Part shown: piece after piece, positions 34,201 through 45,172 of the stretch | How the letters are laid out: each line of letters starts with the position of its first letter | Numbering within the stretch: the stretch's first letter is position 1 | DNA from: Armigeres subalbatus | Lineage: Eukaryota > Arthropoda > Insecta > Diptera > Culicidae | Direction of reading: 5' to 3' | Assembly: GCF_024139115.2 (NCBI RefSeq) | Contig: NC_085141.1 | Span: 129,765,822 to 129,829,821, forward strand | DNA: 64,000 bases | Made by a program: the position numbers and the translations under genes | Notes under the pieces: generated by a model | Database searches by the model: none | The model's input: the letters and a program-made list of their open reading frames with translations, nothing else | What the model was told of the DNA's origin: nothing

Positions 34201-36305
34201 AGATAGTCAGCTTTCCACCAGCTGCTCCATTCAGGGTATGTAAAATAGAACTTTACCTGTACCTACCAATCCGACACGCGGATCGTCTCGACGGTAACAA
34301 ACGACGCTGAACGTACGGTTGCCTGCGCCGCGCCGTCATCGTTGCACTTCATGGGTAGGTACCAGATGACCCCCCCGCTGTTACTGCAGCCAGCACCGTC
34401 GCCGCATTCGCATCAATTGACTAGCAGGCAGGCGGCGGGATTTGTATGATCGTCTTTCGTGGTGGATTTTCTCGCGCAGAGCGTTTAGCAACGGAGCCAA
34501 CTAACATGATCGCAAGGCAAAAACTTGTTTCTCTTTCACTTGAAGCAGTCAGTTTGCGCCAGCGCTTTGCCAGACTAACATCTTCGCGGTTTTACTTGGG
34601 TCGGTCTATGTTGCGGCTGTTCATTAAGAAGATATTGGAGTTTCGGTTTGTTCGGGGTTCTGTGATTGTTGCAAAGTGTTGGATTTTGTACAACCGTCAA
34701 TTTAGTGCAACCACTAAGTGGGGTTCGTCTAGATTCTGTGAAAGGTCGTTAAAAGTTGCGTGACCCAGGGTCAAAGAATAGTCCTGTCACCTGATAAAGA
34801 CATGTCGAGGATTAAATGAGAGCTCCTTTTTGATGAGGGGTTCGTCGCCTTTTGTCAAGGAGGGTGCCCACCTCATTAAAAGACATGCAGCTATCTTGAA
34901 TGTCGATGCTAGTAAAACCAACGATGGTGACGATGCCGATGATGAGGACAGTGGAAGTTGGTCCCGTAGTAATTGGGTCCAGTAGTCGTTGCGGTTAAGC
35001 TGTAAAGTTCAACGCTTGGACATCACGAACGCGGCAGAGTGGGAGGAAAACTGTCTGTGTCGAGTGATAGAGGAAAAAGCTTTTCAAACGAAGACGGTTG
35101 AGCTGGTAGTGTTGTATGGAGTGGTGTCCCGAGGATTTTTTTTTCTGTTTCGTTTTTGCTAGCTGATGGAAAAGTGTTTTGCTACCTCTTATGGACTTAA
35201 ACTGATTCTTTGTTGCCGCCGTAGAAGTTGACGACGATGATGATGCCGTTGGTGGGGTTGGCTTTGGGTTGATTTGCTCGTTTGTGAAACTTTCTAATGA
35301 TCATGGAAGTTGGAAGCTGAAAATGCTGTTGTTGCTGGTTTGGTTGCCTTAAGTAACCGGAGAAAAGTGTGGAAACTCAAACAATGCTGCTATCTTGGAT
35401 GGACGGTAGTATGACGAAATGCAGTAAATGATGATTATGGATGGGATGTGTGGGAAAGTTTATATTACGTGCATATTTTTGAACATTCGAATCTAATTAT
35501 GTATTTGCAACTTCGTAATGGGATTGTAATCATTAAAGCATCGACTTGTATCAAATAAATGGTTGAAATTGATAAACGCACCTATCCTTCATTGCTCCGG
35601 ACAGCAAATCTAGTATTGACATTCAAAAGCGGAAAGCAATTTGTAATTTAAAAAATTGCAATTAGATTTTTTGACTCTTGCAAATGAAGATGAAAAGCAA
35701 ATTTATGTGACTTATTCGTGTGGAATGTGAAAATTATGAGCTCTTCGTAATAACGGCTAGTTAACCGTTAGTTACTGGATTGTTGTGTAATTTTTTTTCT
35801 AATGAAGATTGTTCATTCAAGATATTCTGAAAAAATGAACGAATTTTTTGGGTGGGGAAAGTGTCGATTGAAACCATGGGAAAATGTCAAGTTTGGAAGA
35901 TTGAAAAGCTGAAGTAATTTAAAATTTTAAAAAATAATGTAGAGAGCTTACAGAAGATAATTAAGAGGGAATAACTAGTGGAGTTAAAGTGATAACCCGT
36001 GGAATGAATAAATGTTAAAAGTATGAGGAATGCGGAAAATTTAAAATTCGGGTTGTTGTTTATAGTGCAAGTCGTGGAGCAATTTCTGGTTAATCATGTG
36101 AAACAATTTTCATAGAAAATACATAATATATGCTCCAAATACAGCATGCATAAAATAGCAAACAACCATATTTCTAGTAATAATGTTGTTTATTTTCTAA
36201 TCATTACAAGGTATAGAGAATAAAAACCACAATTGTTAAGAAAACTTTGACGGCAGTGTTCTCGTAAAAGCGCAAACATGCGCAAGCAAATCACTCAGTA
36301 AATGA
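34200..36305. other. No supported gene; GC-richer, non-repetitive stretch
   Basis: 34260-35350 is richer in G+C than most of the window and free of recognised repeats, with GATGATGATG-type runs. It could hold a 5' exon or regulatory DNA of a host gene, but no open frame with a recognisable domain is present; 34446-34763 (105 codons) is basic and unrecognised. Confidence 0.35.
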
Positions 36306-36412
36306 TGGTACAGGCATACCTCGATGGTACGTACCCTCGATAGTGAGTACCCTCGATAGTACGTACCCTCGATTGTACGTACATTTTACCTCGATAGTAC
36401 GTACACAAAAAA
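36306..36412. repeat. TCGATAGTACGTAC repeats at a possible transposon end
   Basis: TA followed by CAGGCATACCTCGATGG, then four to five copies of CCTCGATAGTACGTAC. The mirror-image end GTACGTACTATCGAGGTATG followed by CCTGTA is at 48922-48953. Both abut TA, as in Tc1/mariner/pogo elements. No matching partner end is close by, so these are solo or deleted elements. Confidence 0.6.
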
Positions 36413-37127
36413 AAATATTTTTTTTCGTTTTATTTTCTGCACGATTTTAGTTAAAATTTTAAAATGTTTTGATCATGGCACATGCGTAGTGTCCTTCATA
36501 TGCTACGTAATAATTTTACAACTGATTTAAACACCATCGTGAGCTTATAACGAATTTAGTTGCAGAACTTTAGAAAAGCAGCGTTCCATAAATGCTTGTC
36601 AGTCTTACGGTGTGCTATTATTCTATGATTTTAAACCATTGAAGGAACATCTGAAACAGTTGATTACAATCTCTAAAAATATTATCAGTAATTATTGAAA
36701 TTGTATGAGTATGGATGCATAGATGATTTTCTAGAATAGCTATCCACTTAATTGACTGATTATTATGTTTATGAATAATTTTATCTATCAAGCAAGTTAA
36801 TTCCAGTTCTAGAACCCGTCCCCATGTCCCCATTCTTAAAATTGAATTTGCGACAAGATTTTTAATTGTTTAATTCAGTTTACAGTAAGTTTAGTTCCAA
36901 TCTATCCATTTGACGTTGACAAAATTTTTCTTGAGTAACAAATTAGCAGCGTTACTAAAATGAGGACAATTTTTTTATTAGTTATTTTAATTTTATTTAT
37001 TTTGTTATGTTTTTCAGTTATTTATTTTATATAATAATTAGGGTCAATTCCAAAAGTTCCTAAAAAATCATCCTTGGATTTCACTAGATCAGAAGTTCCT
37101 TTTGAAATTCCTCTAAGACGTATTACT
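36413..37127. other. No gene seen
   Basis: AT-rich DNA without recognised elements. Confidence 0.4.
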
Positions 37128-38350
37128 GCACGGGTAAAATTCCATTCTCGAAAATCATAAATATGACTCATGATTTCATGAATATAGTGCGTTTTCATGT
37201 TATGAAAATACACCATGATTATGACTCATGAATTCATGATTTGTTTTTTGATGTTTTCCCGTAACGCATTGATGCGTTACAGTTTTTCTACCGATGGCCA
37301 ATCATAATTTGGTTCATGAAATCATGAGTCATATTATCTGAAATCATGAGTCATTCGACCGGAATCATGAGTTCAATTCATGAAAATGAGAGCTTCTCTT
37401 ATGAATGCGGGTTCCATCCCTCATCGAGTCGTGAGTCGATTCATGATTTAGTTCATGAAACCATGAGTCATCTTACCTGAAACCATGAGTCATTGGACCT
37501 GAAATCATGATTCAAGCTCATGAAAATGGGAGGATAGTTTATAAATGTGGACTCAGCCGATCATCGAATCGTAAGTCGGGTCATTAGCATCATGAATCGT
37601 TTAACCTGAAATTATGAATTGAATTTACGAAAATGGGACAATTTACCTGAATAAGAGCTCGACCCATATTTAGGATTAATGAAATACGTTCATAAATTGA
37701 AATCAGCAGTTATAAATCCACCAGATGTGCATTGCTGTTACATGTCATACATAGGATATTGTTATGTTTTGCATGCTCTGCATCTCAGTATTAACCTACA
37801 CAGGGACATAAGGTATATTTTAATACTGAACTCGCGTTCTTTTGAATTTAAAACAAAACCTAATTCACAATAAAAAGATTTTTCAAATTTGTCAACACCA
37901 TCTCTTCAACTTAAAAAAACGCCACCGCCGATCGATAGAAGCAAATATTAATGATCACAATTCAACGCAAACTTAGCCAGAGTCTTGCAGCGAAGCCGCC
38001 AGGGTGCTGTAAATTTACAAGTAATAGATTATTATTGAAATACAGTTGTTGATGAAACCCCATTACTTACAGAATATGTTTTAAATTAGAAAAACGTCGC
38101 CACCGAAGATTATGGACGCCGCAAATTTATGTCCCCAGTTTGACAGATAAAGGTAACGCTTGTCCAAGCGCTTGTCCCATTGATTTCATATTTTCATGAT
38201 TCACATTCATGGCACCGGTAGCTTTGATTCATGATTTCGGTGAATTGAATCATGAAATCATGAGTCAAATTTATGATTTCATGAAATAAGATAGATCATG
38301 AATTCATGATTTTAAAATCATGAAATCAGTAACCGATTTGTTTCCGTGTG
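37128..38350. mobile_element. TIR element rich in TCATGA motifs
   Basis: Left end CACGGGTAAAATTCC and right end GTTTCCGTG are imperfect inverted repeats. The first 500 bp and last 180 bp carry dozens of ATGAATCATGAGTCAT-type words in both orientations, so much of the element can pair with itself. The centre (37640-38150) is unique. No transposase. Ends are approximate. Confidence 0.55.
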
Positions 38351-38540
38351 GAATTCCAGAATAAGTTTATCCTGGAACAGCAGTTTCTCCCAAAGGTTCT
38401 TCCATACAGGATTTCACTCGATATTCAATCAAGACCTGTGCGCCGATTGACATTATTTCGGCAGAGACGTGCCAGATCATTTTCAGCCAGCGACGATAGC
38501 GTGGCGGCGTCATGCCGCTGGTGATTTGCGGCGGCATGAA
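38351..38540. other. Short spacer
   Basis: No features. Confidence 0.3.
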
Positions 38541-40130
38541 TCAATTCCGTGCATTAGAAATTTTCCGGAATTTATCCGAATGTTTCTCCAGGAATTCCTT
38601 CGAAAGTTCCTCTAAAAATTCCTCTGGAAGTTTCTCCAAGAATTTCTCCTCAAGTTCCTCCAGGAATTCCTCTGCAAGTTCCTCCAAGAATCTCTCTGGA
38701 AGTTCCTCCAGGAATTCCTTCGGAAGTACCTCCGGAAGTTCCTCCAAGAATTCCTCCAGAAGTTCCTTCAAGAATTCCACCAGCCGTTTTTCCGCAAGTT
38801 TCTCCGCAAGTTCCTCCAGGCATTCCTCCACAAGTTTCATCTGGAATTCCTTCGGAAGTTCCTTCAGAAGTTCCTCTGGAAGTTCCTTTGGAAGTTCTTC
38901 CAGAAGTTCATCCGGAAATTCCTCCAGGAATTTCTCCGGAAGTTTTTCCAAGAATTCGACTAGGACTCATAGAAATTACTTCAGAAATTTATCCGTGAAT
39001 CCTATCAAAAATCTTTCAAAATTTAAATTTAAATTGATGCCTTAGAAATTTGCACGATTCCTTTCCCAGAACTTCCACCCGAAAATTATTCAGAAATTCC
39101 CACTTAAACTCCTCCTGGTATTCTCTCTGAAGTTACTTCAGAAATTCCACCAAGATCTATTCATCAATTACCCTATGAAGTTCTTCATAAACTCGCCCGG
39201 GACTTTTTCCAAAAAATGCTTCAAGAACTGTCCAAAAAATTGTTCATATTTTTTTTCTTTCCGAACTCTTCAGGAAATTCCTTGAGAAATTCGTCAAAAA
39301 TTTTGTTAAATTTAGGGATGATTCCCCAAAAATTCCCCATGAAATTCCTCTGGAAGTTATTAAAGGATTTCTCCCGGAGGTACCAGCCGGAATTCTCAAA
39401 ATTTCTGCGGGTACTTCCTCCAAAATGTCTACAAACAATCATCCCTAAATTCTTTAATGATTTTCCGAGATTTTTATTTTCCAGGAATTAGCAGCAATAT
39501 CTTAAAACCATAACAACGGACATTCTTCTAGAAACTCTCCCCAATTTTCTTTCAGAAATTCCTCCATGAATTCTTCCAAAAATTCCGTTAAGATTTTCCC
39601 CGGAAATTACTTCAAGAATTTCTCCAAAGATCCCTTTACAAGTTCCCAAGAAAATTTCTTCATGAATTCTCAGGTAATTCGTTTCGGAATCCCCACAGAA
39701 ATTCATCAAGCTATTCTGCATAGAATTTCTTTAAGAATTGCTCCTGGAGTTTCTTTTTTAGAAAGAATTTTTGAAGGAATTCTTGTGGGAGTATTCGAAG
39801 GAGTTCCCAAAGCATTTCCTAGTGAATTTCCTATAGTATGTTCGGGAGGAGGAGATAACAAATGGATTTTTTGATGAATGAATTCTAAATTCTTCGGTGG
39901 ATTTCCTGGAGAAATTTTCATAGAATTCCCAGAAGAGTATCGGAAACAAATCCAGGAGAAATTCCAAAATAAGAAGTTTCATTTAAATTAAGTTCATAAG
40001 GAATTTTCATAGGTAAATATTTTTAAATTTCCAAACAATTTTAAATAAAGTTAAAAAATAATTTCAGACTGAAATTCGAAAGAAATTCTGGTAAGAATTT
40101 CAGGGGGCGTTTTAAGAGCAATTCTTTAGT
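38541..40130. repeat. 12-bp satellite, pyrimidine-rich strand on + at first, flipping near 39.76 kb
   Basis: 38560-38960 is a clear 12-bp series of TTCCTCTGGAAG / TTCCTCCAGGAA. It becomes degenerate towards 39700 and ends in purine-rich units (GAAGGAATTCTTGTGGGAG) from about 39764. The 177-codon plus frame at 38512 (Ser-rich) and the 136-codon minus frame at 38541 (Glu/Leu-rich) are products of the repeat. Confidence 0.85.
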
Positions 40131-40998
40131 TTCCTGAAGAACAATTGCCACATTTTCAGAAAAAGTATCTCTATGTTTGGCCAAGAATATGTTGAATAAC
40201 AAGGGATCTTAGTGGTCAGGTTGCCAAAAATAGTTTCCAGCGTCTCACTTTTTGGTCAGATATCAGCTCCACGCTAGCTGCAGTTGTGAGTAGATCGCCA
40301 TCCAATGATTTATATTTAAAAACTTTATCGACAGTCATCATCTCAATTCGTCGAGCTGAGTTGTTCGATATATGGAAGTGAACACTTCGTTCTTTGGAGT
40401 AAACATATAGCATTTTCGTTACACCTTGGTGTACGAGAAACGTAAACACGATTCTAAAGTTGAGAATATTAAAATAACTTAGAATGTTATCCTTTCTTCA
40501 CATCTCCGAAATTGTTCTTATTGGTTTTATACTCGCCTCAGTGTTAAGTACTCATATCATTATGAATCATAATAAACGTTCCTCCAAACCAACGTGATTC
40601 GATTGTTGCTATAGTTGGTAGTTTGTCGCTTTGGTAAGGAAGCGTCGATGGAGTCAATATAGTCACAACGACAGTGATAGTTCAGGGCAACCTCAAAGCA
40701 TTTCATTCCTATAAAACTCTAGAGGAAATACATAAAATACGTTACGTAAAAACGTAGCGATCTATTAACCAGCCCTAATCGTCGCTTTTTGAAGTGACAT
40801 GCATAATCATTTACGATGTGTAACATATCTTTGAAACATTACTATTTACTACTGCAAATGTCACGTAACTTATGGATGTTCTGAAGCAATAAAATACAGT
40901 ATTTCGTGAAAAAAGCCTTACATGTACAAAGGCGATGATTTTGCTCAATGCTACATACCTACATGCATTTCAAGAAAAATCTGGATCCTGTTGGTACC
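40131..40998. other. No gene seen
   Basis: Contains a variant of the CAATTCGTCGAG repeat (about 40331-40352). Ends with GTACC (40994-40998), the target duplication of the gypsy element. Confidence 0.4.
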
Positions 40999-41174
40999 TG
41001 TTGAATGCAGAGATATTCGGAACTGTATAATAAGATACACTTATTCAATCGACACTTCTTTTATTGACACTTGCCGGTAGTCACGCCTCAAACTAACTGA
41101 CTCCTTTCCCAACGCCTACTATCTTTCTTTCTTCCAATTTATCCCTGTGCTCAACTCACGTGTTCGACCCTACA
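40999..41174 (-). repeat. 3' LTR
   Basis: 176 bp, starting TGTAGGGTCGAACACG on the minus strand and ending TTCAACA. Reads as identical to the copy at 48258-48433. Confidence 0.93.
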
Positions 41175-41190
41175 ATCCCCCCCAGCTTTT
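41175..41190 (-). other. Polypurine tract
   Basis: On the minus strand AAAAGCTGGGGGGGAT directly abuts the 3' LTR, the expected primer for plus-strand synthesis. Confidence 0.8.
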
Positions 41191-41196
41191 ATTACA

Positions 41197-41470
41197 TTAG
41201 TGAGGTATATAATCTTTGTACTTGGCAGGTTCATTTCTTACACGCTTTTCTCGACGGTCTACATCCTCTGCACTCTTAGTCGCCATTGAAGCATCAGCTG
41301 TTTCAATTTTCTTCAAATGGGTCACGTTTCTTCGATATTCTTTTCCGGATTCGTATGACCGGATCGTAGTATCGCCTCCCACTTTTCGAACTACTTCAAA
41401 CTCTTCTAGTCCAACATCTGCGTCTAGCTTGTTACTTGTTACTAGCTAAAACTCGATCGCCCACATCAAC
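41197..41470 (-). pseudogene. pol C-terminal tail
   Basis: The frame 41382-41197 (VTHLKKIETADASMATK, then basic residues) follows the integrase after one or two frameshifts near 41440-41490, where a run of T (A on the minus strand) occurs. It corresponds to the variable integrase C-terminus and ends just before the polypurine tract. Confidence 0.6.
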
Positions 41471-41471
41471 G

Positions 41472-43251
41472 TCACTCTCCTTTGCATTTTTTTTTCTTGT
41501 CCACATAGATCTTACCTTTTTCTTTAACAACTTTATCGCGGTCGCGTACTTCCCCATCATCTAGTATCATTGGTGGTACCACTGGTAGCTTACTCCGAAT
41601 TCTTCTTCCAAACATAAGTTCTGCTGGTGATTTCCCGGTAGTGCTGTGGCTTGTTGCATGATACGTCAGGAGGTATTTCCGCAATTCCATCTTCCAGTCC
41701 TTTCCAAGTTCTTGGGCGATCCTTAATCTTTTTAATAAAGATCGGTTTTGCCTTTCGACTTCTCCATTCATTGCAGGCCAAAAAGGTATAGTGTTGATAA
41801 GTTTGATACCACTATTCTCACAGAAGTCTCGAAATTCGTCACATTTTTTACTGAATTGGGGTCCATTGTCCGTCCTCAAGGTTGTTGGAAGGCCATAACG
41901 ACTAAATATTGTTGCCAACTGTCTTATAGTTTCTAGTGCCGTTATGTCACTCATTTCACATACTTCCATAAATCTACTGTAGTAGTCAACCACCACTAAC
42001 AAGTATTGTCCCTCCGGAAGCGGGCCAAGAAAATCAGCTGCTAAATCTTCCCATGGTTGAGTTGGCAATTCCCGTCTGATCATCGGTTCCGGTGCATTAG
42101 GTGCCGATACTAGCGTACATCCCTTGCATTGTTTGACGAACTTCTCAATTTCTTGGTCCATTTTGGGCCACCAAACATTCGTTCTCAGATGACTTTTCAT
42201 CATCCTCATTCCCGGATGCCCTTCATGTCCAATCTGTAGTACGCGCTCACGTAAACTGCGTGGTACTACGATCCTATCAACCCTCAAAAGAACAGTGTCA
42301 ATTATAGATAATTCATTCACGATTACTTTGTAAACCAATGGTAAACCATCTTCGTCGCCGCTTTTAAGGATTTGTATTACATTCGAAATTTCTTCATCAT
42401 TTTCACTTTCTTCTTCAATTTCACTCCATTTCAAAGCCACTGCAGTACTTGCCAATGCTGCTATTTCTCTTATTACCAACTCTTCCTCTGGATCAAATGG
42501 GTGTGACGGTATAGTTGCCAAACGAGATAGACAGTCTGCGATGTTCTGAGGTCCTGGAATATGCACCACTTGATACTCAAAGGATTGAAGGCGTAATACC
42601 CATCGTTCAATTCGTGCACATGGTCGTGATCGCGGGGTGAACAAATACTGTAAAACTTTGCAGTCGGTCATCAAATCAAAATATCTTCCGTATAAGTACA
42701 TACTAAAACGTTCCACACTCCAAACTAATGCGAGGGCTTCCCTCTCAGTCTGGCAATATCGACGTTCTGTATCTGTTAACGATTTGGAGGCGAAACAGAT
42801 TACGCGAGGCTCGCCTATGCTATTCGATTGAAGTAGCACCGCTCCCAAACCAGACGGACTAGCATCTGCCATTACCATTGTTTTGTCTGATACGCTGAAA
42901 AATCCGAGTTCAGCAGCTGAAGCCAACTTATTCTTAATTTCTTCAAACGCTTCATTGTGCCTAATACTCCATTCGAATTTTACATCCTTCTTCGTGAGTT
43001 CTCGCAACGGTTCCGCAAGAGTAGCCAGATCTGGTATAAACTTATTCATATAGTTTGCCAAACCGAGAAAACTGCGTACTTCAGATTCCGTAGAGGGAGA
43101 ACGAAAAGATAATACTGCCTTAACCTTTGATTCCGATGGACTTATCCCTTTCTCAGAAATTCGGTGCCCTAGAAAATCTAGTCTGCTGACTCCGAACTCA
43201 CATTTATCCCAATTCAGCTCAACACCTCTTTCTTTAAGTTTTTTCAAGAAC
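41472..43251 (-). CDS. pol: RT end, RNase H and integrase
   Basis: 591 codons. Residues 1-70 finish the RT (FGVSRLDFLGHRIS, RSFLGLANYMNKFI). RNase H follows: MADASPSGLGAVLLQ with Asp 128, Glu 170 in TEREALAL, Asp 195 and Asp 238. Integrase has an N-terminal zinc finger (GHEGHPG ... CKGC, His 341/344 and Cys 374/377) and a catalytic triad Asp 405 (AADFLGPLP), Asp 460 (RTDNGPQF) and Glu 496 (NGEVERQN), giving the D-D(35)E spacing. All catalytic residues are present. Upstream it is separated from the RT core by an 84-nt AT-rich GT-AG segment and needs a one-base shift in an A run to stay in frame. Confidence 0.9.
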
Positions 43252-43335
43252 CTAAAATTTTAGTCTCTAGTTCATTTACGATATATTTTCGGTTTATTAC
43301 TACGTTTTAATCTAAAACAATAGAAACTAAAATAC
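43252..43335 (-). other. AT-rich GT-AG segment inside the RT
   Basis: Bounded by AAAAAG then GTATTTTAG at the donor side and AAAATTTTAG at the acceptor side. Only 84 nt. Its ends also form an imperfect inverted repeat (ATTTTAGTTTCTA / AGAGACTAAAAT), so it may be an intron or a tiny insertion. Removing it alone leaves the two pol frames one base apart. Confidence 0.5.
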
Positions 43336-43659
43336 CTTTTTCAAATTCCTGTCATGAATCTCCTTCGTTTCTCCCTCAATTATAACATCATCCAGGTACC
43401 AATATGTCCCCTCACATCCGGAAAATATTTCCTCCATTATACGCTGGAAAATTTCTGGTGCCGTTACTAATCCGAATGGAAGCCGCTTAAACCTGAACAA
43501 ACCACGATTGGTAATAAACGTCGTGAAGTCCCTAGAATCTTCCGCAAGCTCTACTTGGTGAAATGCTTCTCGAATGTCAAGCTTACTCCACATATTTCCT
43601 ACTCCCAGTCGTGCCAAGTATTCGTCCACAACTGGCATAGGGAAATGCTCCCTCACTAC
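43327..43659 (-). CDS. pol: RT core, palm region
   Basis: Open from the MITE boundary (VVREHFPMPVVDEYL) through KLDIREAFHQVEL with the first catalytic Asp, FKRLPFGLVTAPEIFQRIM and YWYLDDVIIEG with the catalytic Asp pair, to LKK at the GT-AG segment. The first residues of the longer open frame (from 43689) are coded by the MITE and are not part of pol. Confidence 0.88.
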   Translation of the reverse strand, partial: VVREHFPMPVVDEYLARLGVGNMWSKLDIREAFHQVELAEDSRDFTTFITNRGLFRFKRLPFGLVTAPEIFQRIMEEIFSGCEGTYWYLDDVIIEGETKEIHDRNLKKVF

Positions 43660-44056
43660 CAGTGATGGGAAATGTCGAAAAAATGTCATGGCAATACTAT
43701 TACTAATTTTCTAATAACTTTTTCCAAAAGTAATTTACAGTTCGGATTTTTGATTGACATGAAGTATTTAAAGAGTCCTAGAACTTTGTCAAACAGATCA
43801 TTGTTCTAAATACAAAGTGTGAGCCATGAGTGCGAGATTAAAAAAATGTCACGCAATGTCATGACATTAATGTCATTTGACACTAATTTGGCTCTCACAT
43901 CGCCAATATCATATTTAGAGAAATTACCTGTTAGAAAAAGTTTTCGGGTACTTTGAGGGCTACATGTTTACATGTAAAACATAATTGTAAATGACCTGTG
44001 AAAAAAGTTATTAGCAAATTAGTCTCATGACATCGAAATGACATTTCCCGTCACTG
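43660..44056. mobile_element. hAT-type MITE inside gypsy pol
   Basis: 397 bp with ends CAGTGATGGGAAATGTC and its near complement GACATTTCCCGTCACTG. A perfect 8-bp duplication CTCACTAC lies at 43652-43659 and 44057-44064. The arms share AAATGTCAT and AATAACTTTTT words. hAT by duplication length and CAGTG termini. It separates the two RT frames, which are in phase once it and one duplication are discounted. Confidence 0.92.
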
Positions 44057-44645
44057 CTCACTACAGCCTCATTCACACGACGCAAATCCAAACATATTCT
44101 CGGCTCACCAGAAGCTTTTCCTACAATAACTAACGGCGATACCCATGTGGCTGGTCCTTGCTTTACCTCTATAATATCACGCCACAACAGTTGATCCGGC
44201 TTCCTGTTCACAGCTTCCTCCATAGGTATGGGTACTCGGCGGAGAGGTTGAAATACTGGCCGAGCGTCTGGAGTAATCCTGATATGAGCCTGAACACCCT
44301 TTATTTTACTAAAAGGTTTCGTTTCAGAGTCAACCTCATTGACTTCAATACCCACTTTCAACACTCCCAGCATTTTGGCCGTCAAATCTCCTAGGAGATC
44401 CTTTTGTCCACCTTTGACGACAAAGAACTCGGCAACAGTAGACTTCCGCCCGATTGAAACTTCCGCTTCGAACGTGCCAATAACGGAAAGTGGTACATTG
44501 CTGCCATAACCTCTTAAAACTCGTGTACATCCTTTCGTCGACTTCAGCACGCGAATCTTCGCATTTTCATCATTTCCCATGTCTCGTGCCGAATCAGGTT
44601 AGCGTCTGCTCCGGAGTCAATCAACACATTCAGAGAGAATCCTCT
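44057..44645 (-). CDS. pol: protease and RT N-terminus
   Basis: The protease active site reads LIDSGADANLI at about 44591-44623 (catalytic Asp in DSGA). The next part is in a different frame starting near 44580 (NDENAKIRVLKSTKG) and carries VGIEVNE, the linker, and the RT start with TWVSPLVIVGKASGEPRICLD and RRVNEAVV up to the MITE. One frameshift lies between active site and linker (about 44580-44590), and another frame change separates it from gag. Confidence 0.8.
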
Positions 44646-45024
44646 ATTGTGCAATCCAGAGTGTTACTTTCATTACCCCCGTAGAACGCATAGTACACCT
44701 TTTCTGGCATTTCCAAGCCATCGTTTTGCTCCTCTTCGACATGGCGCTTAGATTCCTGCAAGTTATCTACGTTGAACACTCTCTTCGACTTGAGCGCTGC
44801 ATCCGGAACATGTTGGCGTTTTCTGCACATTGCTTCAAAGTGATCTAGACCCCGACAACGCCGACAAGTACGTCCTTTTGCTGGGCAACTCAATGATCTT
44901 GAACTGTGCCCTTGTTTACCACATGAATAGCAAGTCAACTGCTCATTCCGTTTACCGTGTGTACCTTGTGATGACCCATGGAACACCGTCCGTTGCGTCA
45001 TAGATTTCTGGGGTCGATCATTTC
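44630..45024 (-). CDS. gag: nucleocapsid part
   Basis: In phase with the upstream gag if 45025-45172 is spliced out (GNDRPQKSM is the first sequence after the segment). Two zinc knuckles: CYSCGKQGHSSRSLSC and CRRCRGLDHFEAMC, the first slightly atypical in spacing. Stops at TGA 44630-44632, where the protease begins in another frame, as expected if pol is made by frameshifting or is frameshifted by decay. Confidence 0.82.
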
Positions 45025-45172
45025 CTAAAGTGCGATAAATCAACTAATTATAATATCCAAAATTATATTTATATATAATACAAAAATCCTTGTAAGGAAT
45101 TTAAACATACATTACCAAATAAATATTTCAAGATTTAATTTTATTTTAACTGTTAGTCTTTTTTTTTTTTAC
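45025..45172 (-). other. AT-rich intron-like segment in gag
   Basis: 148 nt, starting GTAAAAAAAA and ending TTTATCGCACTTTAG on the minus strand, more than 80% A+T by eye. The flanking gag frames join in phase exactly at the GT-AG borders (phase 1, Gly codon). Unspliced, gag stops after four Lys codons and one Asp codon. A real intron in a gypsy genomic RNA would be unusual; a recent insertion with fortuitous borders is the alternative. Confidence 0.55.

Noticed and set aside
38512..39045. 177-codon Ser-rich protein and its 136-codon antisense partner
   Set aside because: Both come from stop-poor 12-bp satellite units; composition follows the repeat exactly.
43659..43689. RT starting at the Met at 43689
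   Set aside because: The first residues are coded by MITE sequence; the true RT frame enters at the target duplication.
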